A DNA stretch of 64,000 nt from Ignatzschineria ureiclastica (GCF_003121845.1 NZ_QEWQ01000001.1:124001-188000); one strand, 5' to 3'; shown: positions 8,420 through 18,297, numbered from the stretch's first letter. Made by a program: numbers and translations. Notes: generated from the sequence alone by a model not told the origin.

Positions 8420-9607
8420 ATGTATGCCTTAGTCATTAATTGCGGAAGTTCCTCTCTTAAATTTGCCCTCATTGAAACTAAAAATCGTCAAACAGTCATT
8501 AGTGGTACTGCCGAGCAGCTCAATACACCAGAAGCCACTATTACCTTCAAACATGAAGGCAAAAATACAGAATCATTAACAGATGGTACTCATGCAGGCG
8601 CTTTCCGAGCTGTATTTGATTATTTACAATCACGGGATCTTGCTGGTGAAGTGATTGCCGTTGGTCACCGTGTTGTCCATGGTGGGGAATATTTCCAAAA
8701 ATCAGTTGAAATTACCCCTGAAGTTATTGAAATTATCAAACGTTGTGCGCCACTTGCACCAATTCATAACCCTGCAAACTTAACAGGGATTTTAGCGGCA
8801 CAAGAAGTATTCCCAACATTACCGCATGTTGCAGTATTTGATACAGCTTTCCATCAAACAATGCCGGAAGAAGCATATCTCTATGCGCTCCCTTATGAGC
8901 TTTATGAGGATTTCAATATTCGCCGTTATGGCTTCCATGGTAGTAGCCATCGCTATATCACTGAAAGAACCGCTGAAATTCTCGATATTCCATTAGATAA
9001 AATCAATCTTATTAGCTGCCATTTAGGTAATGGTGCTTCAGTAACCGCCGTTAAAGAAGGAAAATCTGTCGATACAAGCATGGGATTAACGCCACTTGAA
9101 GGATTGATGATGGGCACTCGCTCTGGTTCAATTGATCCAGGTTTAGTCCCCTACTTAGTTGAGCGTCTTAACTATGATATTTATGAGCTTGATCATCTTT
9201 TGAACTTCAAGAGCGGGCTTTTAGGGATTTCTGGTGTATCAAATGATTGCCGCACATTAGAGTTAAAAGCGAATGAAGGCGATAAACGCTGCCAATTAGC
9301 CCTCGATATGTTCGCTTATCGTGTTGCTAAAACAGTCGCATCCTATTTACCTGCGCTCCAAAAATTAGATGCCATTGTATTCACCGGTGGTATCGGGGAA
9401 AATTCCTCTTATGTGCGTGAATTAATTATGGAACAACTCGCATTCTTAGGTTATGCCTTTAGTCGCCCTTCAAATGAACATTGTGTTCGTGGTACAGAAG
9501 GTGTGATTGCAACAAGCTCTGCCTTTGGTAAAGCCTTAGTTGTGTGTACCGATGAGGAAGGGATGATCGTCCAAGATACTTTAGAAATTATCGGTAAAAA
9601 AGCGTAG
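8420..9607 (+). CDS. ackA: Acetate kinase
   Basis: Converts acetyl phosphate and ADP to acetate and ATP (reversible), completing the Pta-AckA overflow pathway in the cytoplasm. The 395-residue length is typical. ASKHA-fold signatures are present: NCGSSSLKF at residues 7-15, GHRVVHGG at 82-89, the FHGSSHRY segment after the catalytic region, and GGIGENSS near the C-terminal adenosine-binding site. AAGGAG lies 11 nt before the ATG. It precedes pta as in most enterics, with 178 bp between them; a hairpin overlaps its stop codon. Confidence 0.98.
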   Translation: MYALVINCGSSSLKFALIETKNRQTVISGTAEQLNTPEATITFKHEGKNTESLTDGTHAGAFRAVFDYLQSRDLAGEVIAVGHRVVHGGEYFQKSVEITPEVIEIIKRCAPLAPIHNPANLTGILAAQEVFPTLPHVAVFDTAFHQTMPEEAYLYALPYELYEDFNIRRYGFHGSSHRYITERTAEILDIPLDKINLISCHLGNGASVTAVKEGKSVDTSMGLTPLEGLMMGTRSGSIDPGLVPYLVERLNYDIYELDHLLNFKSGLLGISGVSNDCRTLELKANEGDKRCQLALDMFAYRVAKTVASYLPALQKLDAIVFTGGIGENSSYVRELIMEQLAFLGYAFSRPSNEHCVRGTEGVIATSSAFGKALVVCTDEEGMIVQDTLEIIGKKA

Positions 9608-9627
9608 TAATAGGCAAAACTACGCTT
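9600..9627. other. Hairpin spanning the ackA stop codon
   Basis: AAGCGTAGT / ACTACGCTT forms a perfect 9-bp stem with a 10-nt loop, and the ackA TAG stop lies inside the 5' arm. On the plus strand it is followed by AAAAATG, so it is not a terminator for ackA. On the minus strand it is followed by TTTTTT. It may act as an mRNA processing or stabilising element in the ackA-pta transcript. Confidence 0.5.
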
Positions 9628-9785
9628 AAAAATGTCGTAAAACAATACAATGAAAACGATATAATAGATACTAATAGGTTAGATAGAATATATGACTTAC
9701 ATAAGGCTTATTTCTATCTAATTTATGGTTTAAAGCTAGATATTCAATATAGCAACACAACCCTTACAAGGAGTCGTGCATTATT

Positions 9786-11459
9786 ATGAAAACATTATTT
9801 ATCGCCCCTGTTGGCAAAATTCAGAGTTTAGCATCCACTTCCCTCGCTCTTGTTAAAGCCCTCAAAGATTCAGGCATGAATGTGGGATTTATCAAACCTA
9901 TCGGTGCTGACCACAATCGTTCATCTGAACTCTATCGCGCCCTCTTTCAAGATGAAACGCCTTCCCCTATTTTAGAAGCCGATGTCAACGATGCGATTCG
10001 TCATAATCAATATGATGAGCTACTTGAAAATGTTGTTGCAAAAGTCGCAGAAGTGAGCAAAATTCACGATATCGTTGTAGTAGAAGGTTTGACCTATCAA
10101 AGTGATCGTCCATATACCCATGATCTCAATGCCGATATTGCAAGAACCCTCTGTGCAGGTGTTGTCTTTGCCGGCAATGCACAAGAAGATAGCGCAGAAG
10201 AGGTCGCTGCACAATTTGATTTAAATGCTTATATCTACAGTCAAGCACATGTATGGTTTGCAGGCTACATCATTAATCATGTCACTAATCCCGATGCGAT
10301 GACCCAAATCACCCATCTTTGCCAAACAGATTTCTGCCGTAGCCTTGATCTGATGGGCATTATTACTGAAGCGGAATCTGCTAAAGATGATCAAGCTGCC
10401 GTTGCCCATATCGCTCAATCGCTTAATGTAACCAAACTCATTGAAGCACTTAAACAGCCATCACCAAATAGAATGCCGCCTTCCGCATTCCGTTACAAAC
10501 TCATTCAGAGTGCGCAGCAAGCGAATCGCCGAATCGTACTTCCTGAAGGGGATGAGCCTCGGACTCTACGTGCAGCAGCAATCTGTGCTGAACGTGGTAT
10601 TGCACGCTGTGTACTGCTTGCAAATCCTGATACGGTTGCGGAAGTTGCTAAAGCGAATAATATCGTTATTCCAACGCAAGGTATTGAAATTATCGATCCT
10701 GCAACCATTGCTGAACAATATGTTGCCGGCTTTGTCGAGCGCAGAAAACATAAAGGCGCAACTGAAGACACTGCACGAGAAGCACTAAAAGATAGCGTTG
10801 TAGTTGGTACCATGATGCTTGCCGAAGGTCATGTTGATGGACTTGTTTCGGGTGCTGTACATACAACAGCTGATACTATTCGTCCGGCCTTCCAATTAAT
10901 TGGTACGGCGCCTGATTCTAAAATGGTATCGAGTATCTTCTTCATGTTGATGAAAGATCAAGTTCATGTGTATGGAGATTGTGCCGTTAACCCTGAACCA
11001 ACTGCAGAACAATTAGCTGATATTGCCGTACAATCTGCTCGTTCAGCCGCTATTTTTGATATTGAACCTCGTGTTGCAATGCTCTCTTACTCAACAGGTA
11101 CATCAGGTGCAGGCCCACAGGTAGAAAAAGTGGCAGAAGCGACTAAGATTGCACAAGAGAAAGCCCCTGATCTAATGATCGATGGACCACTTCAATTTGA
11201 TGCTGCAAGCGTCTTAAGCGTGGGTAAACAGAAAGCCCCAAATAGTAAAGTCGCAGGACGTGCAACAGTCTTTATCTTCCCTGATTTAAATACCGGTAAT
11301 ATTACCTATAAAGCGGTACAGAGAAGTGCTAATGTTGTCTGTATTGGTCCAATGCTTCAGGGCTTAGCTAAACCTGTGAATGATCTTTCTCGTGGTGCTT
11401 TAGTCGATGATATCGTTTATACAATCGCTATTACAGCACTGCAAGGAAATCAACAATAA
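9786..11459 (+). CDS. pta: Phosphate acetyltransferase, short form
   Basis: Interconverts acetyl-CoA plus phosphate and acetyl phosphate plus CoA. The catalytic PTA/PTB domain covers roughly residues 235-557 (VLPEGDEPRTLRAA, SYSTGTSGAGP, NSKVAGRATVFIFPD). Residues 1-200 resemble the dethiobiotin-synthetase-like P-loop domain of long Ptas, but the loop reads APVGKIQSLAST, without a canonical GKT/S. E. coli Pta is 714 aa with a DRTGG regulatory domain in between; here at 557 aa there is no space for that domain. AAGGAG lies 12 nt before the ATG. It forms the acetate pathway with ackA, and a strong terminator follows. Confidence 0.95.
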   Translation: MKTLFIAPVGKIQSLASTSLALVKALKDSGMNVGFIKPIGADHNRSSELYRALFQDETPSPILEADVNDAIRHNQYDELLENVVAKVAEVSKIHDIVVVEGLTYQSDRPYTHDLNADIARTLCAGVVFAGNAQEDSAEEVAAQFDLNAYIYSQAHVWFAGYIINHVTNPDAMTQITHLCQTDFCRSLDLMGIITEAESAKDDQAAVAHIAQSLNVTKLIEALKQPSPNRMPPSAFRYKLIQSAQQANRRIVLPEGDEPRTLRAAAICAERGIARCVLLANPDTVAEVAKANNIVIPTQGIEIIDPATIAEQYVAGFVERRKHKGATEDTAREALKDSVVVGTMMLAEGHVDGLVSGAVHTTADTIRPAFQLIGTAPDSKMVSSIFFMLMKDQVHVYGDCAVNPEPTAEQLADIAVQSARSAAIFDIEPRVAMLSYSTGTSGAGPQVEKVAEATKIAQEKAPDLMIDGPLQFDAASVLSVGKQKAPNSKVAGRATVFIFPDLNTGNITYKAVQRSANVVCIGPMLQGLAKPVNDLSRGALVDDIVYTIAITALQGNQQ

Positions 11460-11579
11460 ACTCCCTATGAATCGACAAAATATCTATTTCTAATGGATAA
11501 TTCCTAGACAAAATAGAGCCCAATCAAAGATTTCATTATGAATAGCACTCATTGAGCTCACTTTTTTTGTTATACTAAG

Positions 11580-11609
11580 AAGCTACTCAAAATTTGAGTA
11601 GCTTTTTTA
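11580..11609 (+). terminator. Rho-independent terminator after pta
   Basis: An 11-bp perfect stem (AAGCTACTCAA / TTGAGTAGCTT) with a 3-nt loop is followed by a T tract. It lies 120 bp after pta and just before ratA. Confidence 0.88.
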
Positions 11610-11646
11610 TCACTCTACTGATTTATTTAACTAATCGAGGATTGCT

Positions 11647-12090
11647 GTGCCCATTATTCGTCGATCACAAAAAGAACCTTTCTCCGCCAAACAGATGTAT
11701 GAACTGGTGAATGATGTGAATGCTTACCCCACCTTTTTACCATGGTGCCGAGGTGCACGCATTATTAGTTCTACACCAACAATGATGGAAGCCTCCATTC
11801 TGACTGCGAAAGGCCCTCTCAATAAATGGTTTACGACACGCAATACTCTCGTTGAGAATGAAAAAATCACACTGAACTTAGTGGATGGTCCTTTTAAACA
11901 TCTTCGTGGTGAATGGAGATTTCAAGATCTTCCTGAAGGCGGTTCTGAAATTCATCTCATGATCGATTTTGACTTCTCTTTTGGACCTGCCCGTCTGATT
12001 TTGACACCCATTTTTGAGAATATTGCCGGCAGTATGGTGTCTGCTTTTAGTGCTCAAGCAAAGGTACGTTATGGCCGAGAACTCGCCTAA
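11647..12090 (+). CDS. ratA: RatA-family (COQ10/START-like) protein
   Basis: A 147-residue member of the polyketide-cyclase/COQ10 START-like family. In E. coli RatA was reported as an inhibitor of 70S assembly, while eukaryotic and other bacterial homologues bind ubiquinone; which role applies here is open. Typical features are the N-terminal SAKQMYELVNDVNAYPTFLPWCRGARI and the hydrophobic cavity strand pattern toward the C-terminus. The start is GTG, preceded by GAGG six nt upstream. Its end overlaps the start of the adjacent ratB by 20 nt, which is the usual ratAB arrangement. Confidence 0.9.
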   Translation: MPIIRRSQKEPFSAKQMYELVNDVNAYPTFLPWCRGARIISSTPTMMEASILTAKGPLNKWFTTRNTLVENEKITLNLVDGPFKHLRGEWRFQDLPEGGSEIHLMIDFDFSFGPARLILTPIFENIAGSMVSAFSAQAKVRYGRELA

Positions 12091-12409
12091 TTCACTCTTT
12101 ATTACTATTGAGTTTGTGCTTGCTTTACCTAACGCGCAACCTCGTGAACAACAGAAGTTTCAGCAAGGCATCACACTTAAAGAAGCATTACCTTTCTTTT
12201 CACTCTACCATCGCGCATTGAAAGAGATCGAAAATCCACAATGGGGTATTTTTAATCTTAAAGTAGAGGATGATTACCTATTAAAAGATGGGGACCGTAT
12301 CGAAGTTTACAGACCACTCATTATCGACCCCAAACAAGCTCGACAAATTCGTGCTTCTCGGGATGCCCGTTTTCAAAGAAAAGGTACCCGCCCTAAAGCA
12401 GAACCGTAG
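12071..12409 (+). CDS. ratB: RatB/RnfH-family ubiquitin-like protein
   Basis: A 112-residue member of the RnfH (UPF0125) family with a beta-grasp, ubiquitin-like fold. The signature LKDGDRIEVYRPLIIDPK is at the C-terminal half, followed by a basic tail RQIRASRDARFQRKG. An upstream in-frame ATG at 12014 would add 19 residues, but the ATG at 12071 gives the family-typical start (MAENSPNS, then strand EFVLALPN) and is chosen. It is translated from within the ratA end. The partner relationship with RatA is conserved across gammaproteobacteria; its biochemical function is not established. Confidence 0.88.
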   Translation: MAENSPNSLFITIEFVLALPNAQPREQQKFQQGITLKEALPFFSLYHRALKEIENPQWGIFNLKVEDDYLLKDGDRIEVYRPLIIDPKQARQIRASRDARFQRKGTRPKAEP

Positions 12410-12418
12410 AAATCAGTA

Positions 12419-12450
12419 GATGGTATTTATCAAATACCATCTTCGCATTT
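12419..12450 (+). terminator. Probable terminator after ratB
   Basis: A perfect 10-bp stem GATGGTATTT / AAATACCATC with a 3-nt loop (ATC) is followed by TTCGCATTTTC. The T tract is interrupted, so efficiency is uncertain. Confidence 0.6.
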
Positions 12451-12485
12451 TCACTCTCTCCACTTTCCACCTCTAATCCGCATCT

Positions 12486-12660
12486 TATAGTAAGATCAGT
12501 TCAAAATAAGCATTATTTCAATATCGGCGCATCAATTGTAAAAATCAAGGGAACTGTTCTATCCCGTATCTTGCAAGCGTTATTTGGGACGGTTTAGTGT
12601 TCTCTTTAAGATCCACACTAGCTACTTAAAAACCATTCTTCTGAAACCAAATTGACTATA
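12486..12660 (+). mobile_element. MITE-like dispersed repeat, copy A
   Basis: About 175 bp, from TATAGTAAGATCAGTTCAAA to a right end that reads TATAGTCAATTTGGTTTCAG on the opposite strand. It aligns along its whole length with the four other copies in the window. The central GC-rich pairing is degenerate here (ATATCGG, CCCGTAT), so this looks like the oldest copy. It has no coding capacity. It sits between the convergent 3' ends of ratB and trmL. TA at both borders is consistent with a TA target duplication. Confidence 0.8.
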
Positions 12661-12689
12661 CCCATACAGATTTGCAGTTCTTCATATAA

Positions 12690-13160
12690 TTACTCAGAAA
12701 ACTCGAACTGCCTCCACGCTTCATATACCGCAATAGCCACGCTATTAGAGAGATTAAGGCTACGACCGGCATTCTCTGCCATTGGTAAACGTAAGCGATA
12801 TTGTGGATCTAAATTAAAGATAAAATCTTCCGGCAATCCACGCGTTTCAGGACCAAAAATAAGCGCATCATTCTCTTCAAATTTCGCTTCAAAAAAGTTA
12901 CGACTACCTTTAGTCGTCATTGCATAGATGGCATTAGGTTTAATCGCCGCAAGACAGCTCTCTAAATTAGGCCACACTTGCATATCCGCCCATTCCGCAT
13001 AATCAAGCCCTGCTCTTCGAAGGGCTTTCTCCTCTAAGCTAAATCCTAAGGGTTCGATAAGATGTAATTGCGCCCCACTATTAGCACATAATCGGATAAT
13101 ATTCCCAGTATTCGGGGGGATTTCTGGCTCATAGAGAATGACTGATAGTTTTTTATTCAT
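12690..13160 (-). CDS. trmL: tRNA (cytidine(34)-2'-O)-methyltransferase TrmL
   Basis: A 156-residue SPOUT-family methyltransferase that 2'-O-methylates the wobble base of tRNA-Leu isoacceptors using SAM. The sequence shows the N-terminal [18 protein letters not shown] segment, [11 protein letters not shown] in the middle and the C-terminal trefoil-knot motif [20 protein letters not shown], which together distinguish TrmL from longer TrmH proteins. AAGGAT precedes the ATG. A terminator belonging to pyrG lies only about 25 nt upstream of its start, so it must use read-through or a promoter close to that hairpin. Its downstream neighbour is repeat copy A. The window also encodes a tRNA-Leu(CAA), a likely substrate. 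Confidence 0.95.
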   Translation of the reverse strand: MNKKLSVILYEPEIPPNTGNIIRLCANSGAQLHLIEPLGFSLEEKALRRAGLDYAEWADMQVWPNLESCLAAIKPNAIYAMTTKGSRNFFEAKFEENDALIFGPETRGLPEDFIFNLDPQYRLRLPMAENAGRSLNLSNSVAIAVYEAWRQFEFSE

Positions 13161-13176
13161 ACTGATAATATCCTTA

Positions 13177-13207
13177 ATAAAAAAGATCTTACGATTTCCG
13201 TAAGACC
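13177..13207 (-). terminator. Terminator after pyrG
   Basis: On the minus strand, GGTCTTACG / CGTAAGATC forms a 9-bp stem with one G-U pair and a 5-nt loop, followed by TTTTTTATT. It lies between pyrG and trmL, which are on the same strand. Confidence 0.8.
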
Positions 13208-13275
13208 TTTTCGAGATGTACTGAAATAATTTAAAATAATTTGAAAAAGAATCAAACTAAGTTATTCAATTCCGC

Positions 13276-14886
13276 TTACTTTTGTTGTGCTTTTGCTGCT
13301 TCCACAAAAGCAATAAAGAGTGGGTGACCATCGCGAGGGGTTGATTTGAACTCTGGATGTGATTGTGTTCCCACAAACCAAGGATGCTCTTTAAGTTCAA
13401 TAAAATCAATTAAACCGCGATCTTTTGTACGACCTGAAACAACAAAATTGCCATCTTGTAACTGATCGATATACTCAAGATTCACACCATAACGATGACG
13501 GTGACGCTCACTTACATCCGCTTGGCCATAAGCGGCAAATGCTTTTGTACCTTCTTGTAAGGTTGCAGGTTGCGCACCAATGGTCATATAACCTTTAAAC
13601 TCATCTGTTTCGCTATCTCTTTGCGGATCAAGCATCTGAATAACAGGGTATGCAACTGTTGGATCAACCTCACTTGTATTCGCGCCTTCAAGTCCTAAAA
13701 CATTACGCGCATATTCCACAACCGCTAACTGCATACCTAAGCAGAGACCTAAATAAGGAATGCCATGCTCACGCACATATTGAATTGCACGAATTTTACC
13801 CTCAATACCTCGCTCACCAAAACCACCCGGAATCAGTACGGCATCCACATTTGCAAATACTTGATCAAGCTCCGCACTATCCATTGTCTCTAAAGATGAA
13901 GCTTCGACATAATGTAGTTTTACAGCGGTCTTAGTCTGAATACCTGCATGGAAAAGCGCTTCATTAATCGACTTATAAGTATCGTTTAATTCGGTATACT
14001 TTCCAACAATCAAGATATTGGCAATAGAGTCTGCTGCTGCAATATTCTCAAGCACTTGATCCCATTCAGAAAGATCTGCTTCAGGTGCGGTCATATTAAA
14101 TTGTTCTAATACAATACGATCTAATGATTGATCATGAAGCATTCTTGGAATTTTATAAATTGAATCTGCATCCACACAAGAGATCACTGCTTCTTCAGCA
14201 ACAGAGGTAAAGAGTGCAATTTTACGACACTCATCTTGAGGAATCGGCGCTTCTGTACGACAAATTAAGATGTCAGGTTGAATACCGATTGAACGAAGCT
14301 CTTTTACAGAATGCTGTGTAGGTTTGGTTTTCACTTCACCCGATGCTTTCAGATAAGGTACCAATGTTAAGTGTAAAAAGAGTGAATTACGAGGCCCCAC
14401 TTCTGTACGAATTTGGCGAATCGCCTCTAAGAATGGTAATGATTCAATATCACCTACTGTTCCACCGATTTCGATAATGGCAATATCCGATTCACCGGCG
14501 ACACGATAGATTCGATCTTTGATTTCATTGGTAATATGAGGGATAACTTGAACAGTATTACCATGATATTCACCGGCACGTTCACGCTCGATAACGGTTT
14601 TATATACACGTCCTGCACTGACACTGTTCCGGCGAGTTGCGGTCATACGCACGAAGCGCTCATAATGACCTAAATCTAGATCCGTCTCAGCACCATCATC
14701 GGTCACGAAGACTTCACCATGTTGAAATGGACTCATTGTCCCGGGGTCCACGTTGATGTAAGGATCGAGCTTCATCATTGTAACCTTAAGGCCTCTCGCC
14801 TCTAAAATCGCACCTAAAGAAGCTGCTGCAATACCCTTGCCTAAAGATGAAACTACGCCACCTGTGACAAATATAAAATGTGTCAT
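13276..14886 (-). CDS. pyrG: CTP synthase
   Basis: Makes CTP from UTP, ATP and glutamine in the cytoplasm. The 536 residues comprise an amidoligase domain (about 1-270; [17 protein letters not shown] at the N-terminus and GGTVGDIE) and a class I glutamine amidotransferase domain (about 295-536; [14 protein letters not shown] with the nucleophilic Cys near residue 380, and the terminal HPEFKS with the catalytic His/Glu). All key motifs are intact and the length is normal. It is often followed by kdsA and eno; here those are replaced by trmL, separated by a terminator. The start is an ATG preceded by GGGTGGG. Confidence 0.98.
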   Translation of the reverse strand: MTHFIFVTGGVVSSLGKGIAAASLGAILEARGLKVTMMKLDPYINVDPGTMSPFQHGEVFVTDDGAETDLDLGHYERFVRMTATRRNSVSAGRVYKTVIERERAGEYHGNTVQVIPHITNEIKDRIYRVAGESDIAIIEIGGTVGDIESLPFLEAIRQIRTEVGPRNSLFLHLTLVPYLKASGEVKTKPTQHSVKELRSIGIQPDILICRTEAPIPQDECRKIALFTSVAEEAVISCVDADSIYKIPRMLHDQSLDRIVLEQFNMTAPEADLSEWDQVLENIAAADSIANILIVGKYTELNDTYKSINEALFHAGIQTKTAVKLHYVEASSLETMDSAELDQVFANVDAVLIPGGFGERGIEGKIRAIQYVREHGIPYLGLCLGMQLAVVEYARNVLGLEGANTSEVDPTVAYPVIQMLDPQRDSETDEFKGYMTIGAQPATLQEGTKAFAAYGQADVSERHRHRYGVNLEYIDQLQDGNFVVSGRTKDRGLIDFIELKEHPWFVGTQSHPEFKSTPRDGHPLFIAFVEAAKAQQK

Positions 14887-15203
14887 GAACCCACCCTGAA
14901 ATTTATGTGAATAAAAAGTCTATCAGGGATCGTATTGTAGTATATTTTGCACTAGATTTCGATAACTATTACACGTTAATTTTCAGTCAAAAAAGTTTTC
15001 GTCCCCAATTTCTCTTGTTAAGAAGAGTATTAATCGACTGATTATTCAATCAAGTCGATTATGATTGATCAATTTTACCTACAAGAGATATTCAATCTAT
15101 CATGATACTAAGGAAGCAATTTATGCAGAGATTGCGTATAATTAAATTTCACGCATTTTCTATATCTCGATTTCTTAGTGCTAGAAAGGTTTAAACAAAT
15201 ATT
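14887..15203. other. Divergent intergenic region between pyrG and tkt
   Basis: This 317-bp gap holds the promoters of pyrG (minus) and tkt (plus). A perfect 9-bp inverted repeat TAATCGACT / AGTCGATTA (15031-15039 and 15053-15061) and the palindrome ATTGATCAAT just after it are candidate operator sequences. TATAAT at 15137-15142 is a possible tkt -10 box, but it lacks a good -35. No coding signal is seen. Confidence 0.5.
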
Positions 15204-17171
15204 ATGTCAAAGATCAATACACAATGTGCTAATGCAATTCGTGCTTTAAGCATGGACGCGGTTCAAAAAGCAAACTCTGGTCACCCAGGCGCACCGATGG
15301 GAATGGCTGAAATGGCAACAGCACTTTGGGGGCTCAATCTCTCTCATAACCCTAACAATCCTCATTGGATCAACCGAGACCGCTTTGTTCTCTCAAATGG
15401 CCATGCTTCCATGTTGCTCTACTCTCTTCTTCATCTAACAGGTTATGCGCTTTCGATTGAGGATCTTAAAAACTTCCGTCAGCTCGATGCTAAAACAGCA
15501 GGTCACCCGGAATATGGTTTTGCAGATGGTATTGAGACAACAACCGGTCCATTAGGTCAAGGGATTGCCAATGCCGTTGGATTTGCGCTTGCAGAAAAGA
15601 TGCTTGCCGGCACTTACAATACCGATGATTTAACAATTATTGATCACTATACTTATGCCTTTCTAGGCGATGGTTGCATGATGGAAGGAATCTCGCATGA
15701 AGCTTGTTCTCTTGCCGGTACGCTAAAACTCAATAAACTGATCGCACTCTATGATGATAATAGCATCTCAATTGATGGGGATACTAAAGGCTGGTTTACA
15801 GATAATACGAAAGAACGTTTCTTAAGCTATGGCTGGAATGTCATTGGTCAAATCGATGGCAATAACATCGAAGCCGTTGATCAAGCGATCAAGGAAGCGA
15901 AAAAATCAGACAAACCCACTCTCATTATCTGTAAAACCTTGATTGGTAAAGGATCTCCTAACAAAGAAGGTTCTGAATCGACTCATGGTTCACCATTAGG
16001 TGCAGATGAAATTGCCGCTACAAAAGCAAACATTGGCTGGAATTATGGCCCCTTTGAAGTCCCTGAAGAGATCTACAATGCTTGGGATGCTAGAGAAGCA
16101 GGTGATGCGCGGGAAGAGGCGTGGAATGCACTCTTTGATCAATATGTTGCGAAATATCCTGAAAAAGCAGATGAATTATTACGCCGTATTAGTGGTGAAT
16201 TACCCGAAGATTTCGAGAGTACTTTAGAGACCTCGTTACAAAATCTTCAAGTAAAAGGCGATAATATTGCAACACGAGTTGCGAGTAAAAATGCCCTTGA
16301 TCTTTTAGCAATGAATCTGGCTGAAATTGTCGGCGGATCTGCAGATTTAACACCTTCAAATAATACTTTCTTTAAAGGTAGCAAAGATCTTAATATCACA
16401 ACTGGCGAAGGTAACTATATTCGCTTTGGGGTTCGTGAATTTGGTATGGCTGCGATTATGAATGGGTTAGCGCTTTACGGTGGCTTCATTCCTTACGGCG
16501 CGACCTTCCTTGTCTTCTCTGATTATGCACGTAATGCAATCCGTATGAGTGCATTAATGGAGCAACGCGTCATTTATATCATGACCCACGATTCAATTGG
16601 CCTTGGTGAAGATGGCCCAACACATCAGCCCGTTGAGCATGTCGAATCACTTCGCTTAATCCCGAACTTAAATGTATGGCGTCCATGCGATGCTGTTGAA
16701 ACATTAGTAGCTTGGGGCAATGCCCTACAATCAGAAGGAACACCTTCACTCCTTGCCCTTTCACGTCAAAACTTGCCACATCAAGCACGTGATAGTAAGA
16801 CGTTACAAAATATTGCGAAAGGGGGTTATGTACTGCTTGAGAATCAAGATGCCGACATTACGCTATTAGCAACCGGTTCTGAAATTGCACTTGCAATGGA
16901 TGCAGCGAAAGAACTCAATGCCCGCGTTGTGTCTATGCCATGTGTTGAACTCTTTAGAGCTCAATCAAAAGCGTATAAAAATGAAGTATTAGGCACACAT
17001 AAAATTCTAGCGATTGAAGCAGGTGTTACACGGGGTTGGTATGAGTTTGCCGATGCGGTATTAGGCATTGATCATTTCGGTGCTTCAGCGCCTGCCTCTG
17101 ATCTCTTTAAACACTTTGGTTTTACAGTAGATCATGTCATTGAAACTGCACAAGCATTATTAGCGGAATAA
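15204..17171 (+). CDS. tkt: Transketolase
   Basis: Thiamine-diphosphate enzyme transferring two-carbon ketol units in the non-oxidative pentose phosphate pathway. It has 655 residues, close to the usual 660. The N-terminal pyrophosphate-binding domain has [28 protein letters not shown] and the ThDP/Mg motif beginning GDGCMMEG near residue 155. The pyrimidine domain has [14 protein letters not shown] and the loop [14 protein letters not shown]. The C-terminal domain follows from about 530. It is a single-gene unit: a terminator follows and the upstream gene is divergent. There is no epd, gapA or pgk neighbour as in other species. Confidence 0.98.
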   Translation: MSKINTQCANAIRALSMDAVQKANSGHPGAPMGMAEMATALWGLNLSHNPNNPHWINRDRFVLSNGHASMLLYSLLHLTGYALSIEDLKNFRQLDAKTAGHPEYGFADGIETTTGPLGQGIANAVGFALAEKMLAGTYNTDDLTIIDHYTYAFLGDGCMMEGISHEACSLAGTLKLNKLIALYDDNSISIDGDTKGWFTDNTKERFLSYGWNVIGQIDGNNIEAVDQAIKEAKKSDKPTLIICKTLIGKGSPNKEGSESTHGSPLGADEIAATKANIGWNYGPFEVPEEIYNAWDAREAGDAREEAWNALFDQYVAKYPEKADELLRRISGELPEDFESTLETSLQNLQVKGDNIATRVASKNALDLLAMNLAEIVGGSADLTPSNNTFFKGSKDLNITTGEGNYIRFGVREFGMAAIMNGLALYGGFIPYGATFLVFSDYARNAIRMSALMEQRVIYIMTHDSIGLGEDGPTHQPVEHVESLRLIPNLNVWRPCDAVETLVAWGNALQSEGTPSLLALSRQNLPHQARDSKTLQNIAKGGYVLLENQDADITLLATGSEIALAMDAAKELNARVVSMPCVELFRAQSKAYKNEVLGTHKILAIEAGVTRGWYEFADAVLGIDHFGASAPASDLFKHFGFTVDHVIETAQALLAE

Positions 17172-17218
17172 GTGACTATTTAGATTTAGTCTAAAATATA
17201 TTATTCTAAAGATATAAG

Positions 17219-17248
17219 ATAGCTATCCTTTCGGGTAGCTATTTTTTA
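17219..17248 (+). terminator. Rho-independent terminator after tkt
   Basis: ATAGCTATCC / GGGTAGCTAT makes a 10-bp stem (one G-U) with a short TTTC loop, followed by TTTTTTATT. Confidence 0.9.
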
Positions 17249-17287
17249 TTGCCCTTAACTTATGGCCTTTAATTTATTATCTTTAAG

Positions 17288-17461
17288 TATAGTAAGATTG
17301 ATTCAAAATAAGCTTATTGAAATGCCGGCGCATCGGCTGATCGAGACAAGAAAACCATTCTACCCGGTATCTTTCAAGTACTGTTTAGTACGGTTTTATC
17401 TTCTTTTATACCCCTACAATAGCTGTTTAAAAACCATTTTTCTTAAACCAAATTGACTATA
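17288..17461 (+). mobile_element. MITE-like dispersed repeat, copy B
   Basis: 174 bp in the same orientation as copy A. The left end is TATAGTAAGATTGATTCAAA; the inverted right end is TATAGTCAATTTGGTTTAAG. The central pairing is ATGCCGG with CCGGTAT (one G-U). It is bordered by TA on each side and lies downstream of the tkt terminator. Confidence 0.85.
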
Positions 17462-17793
17462 TTAAGTTTCATATTCAGACTCTCAAAACTACGGGCATCT
17501 TAGGATATTGCAAAAATTCAACACATTGACAATTTCCAATAAAAATTACGCTATGATGTCCGGCGTTAGTGCCGATAAATCCTAACCAATAGATATACCA
17601 ATCGACAGAATTGAATGATGAGCTTTACTGATAAAACTTACAAGATCTATTGATTTGCTAAAAAACTGACTAAACTCCCCTATTCTATCCGAGTAATATC
17701 AAGGAATGAACGGAAGTTTTAGGCGTCTAAAAAATATAATGTTAGAATGATCGGCTATAATTCTATTTTTAACTCACTTTTATGGGAGCATTT
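17462..17793 (+). promoter_or_regulatory. Non-coding leader region upstream of yajC with candidate promoters
   Basis: About 330 bp without a gene; tgt and queA, which usually precede yajC, are missing. TTGACA at 17526-17531 is followed by TACGCT (spacing 16) or TATGAT (spacing 20), and two further TATAAT boxes occur at 17735 and 17756. Any of these could drive yajC-secDF; none has an ideal partner. Confidence 0.35.
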
Positions 17794-18174
17794 ATGAAGC
17801 GTTTAATGTTAGCGTTTACTGCCATGGCATTTTCACCTGTTTTTGCACAGGCACCTGAACAACAAAGCATCGTTCCAACCTTAATTCTATTTGGTGGTAT
17901 GTTTGTTGTGATGTACTTCCTGATGATTCGTCCGCAACAAAAACGTGCTAAACAGCATCGTGACCTGATCAACTCACTTAAAGTAGGCGATGAGATCCTT
18001 TTAAGCTCAGGTTTCGTGGCGCGCATTCGTGCAATCGATGAAAACTATGTGAGCGCAGAAATTGCACCAAACGTTGTAATCAAAGCACAACGTCAAGCAA
18101 TCAGCTCGCTTCTTCCAAAAGGAACTTATAAAGAGAAAATCGATTCTAACAATACTGCTGAAAAAGCTGAGTAA
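17794..18174 (+). CDS. yajC: Sec translocon accessory subunit YajC
   Basis: A small single-pass inner-membrane protein of the SecDF-YajC complex that assists protein export. The 126 residues show a hydrophobic N-terminal stretch ending VFAQA, a transmembrane helix at about 28-48 ending in the diagnostic MIRPQQKRAKQH, and a cytoplasmic KVGDEILLSSGFVARI domain. The start at 17794 is preferred over the ATG at 17782, because GGGAG at 17783 makes a good ribosome binding site for it. It sits 123 bp ahead of secDF, as expected for the operon, with a large hairpin in the gap. Confidence 0.95.
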   Translation: MKRLMLAFTAMAFSPVFAQAPEQQSIVPTLILFGGMFVVMYFLMIRPQQKRAKQHRDLINSLKVGDEILLSSGFVARIRAIDENYVSAEIAPNVVIKAQRQAISSLLPKGTYKEKIDSNNTAEKAE

Positions 18175-18196
18175 TCGTTATACTCTTGGTTTCTGT

Positions 18197-18259
18197 TCGC
18201 AAGCCTAACTCTGTCCTATTATCCATAAGATAAAATCTACGGCAGAATTAGGCTTGCGA
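18197..18259 (+). other. Large intercistronic hairpin between yajC and secDF
   Basis: A 17-bp stem with a single mismatch (TCGCAAGCCTAACTCTG against CAGAATTAGGCTTGCGA) encloses a 29-nt loop. No T tract follows, so it is not a standard terminator. It could protect or process the yajC mRNA, or set the ratio of YajC to SecDF. Confidence 0.65.
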
Positions 18260-18297
18260 CTTATTTGATTTAATATAGATAAAAAGTAACCCATATT

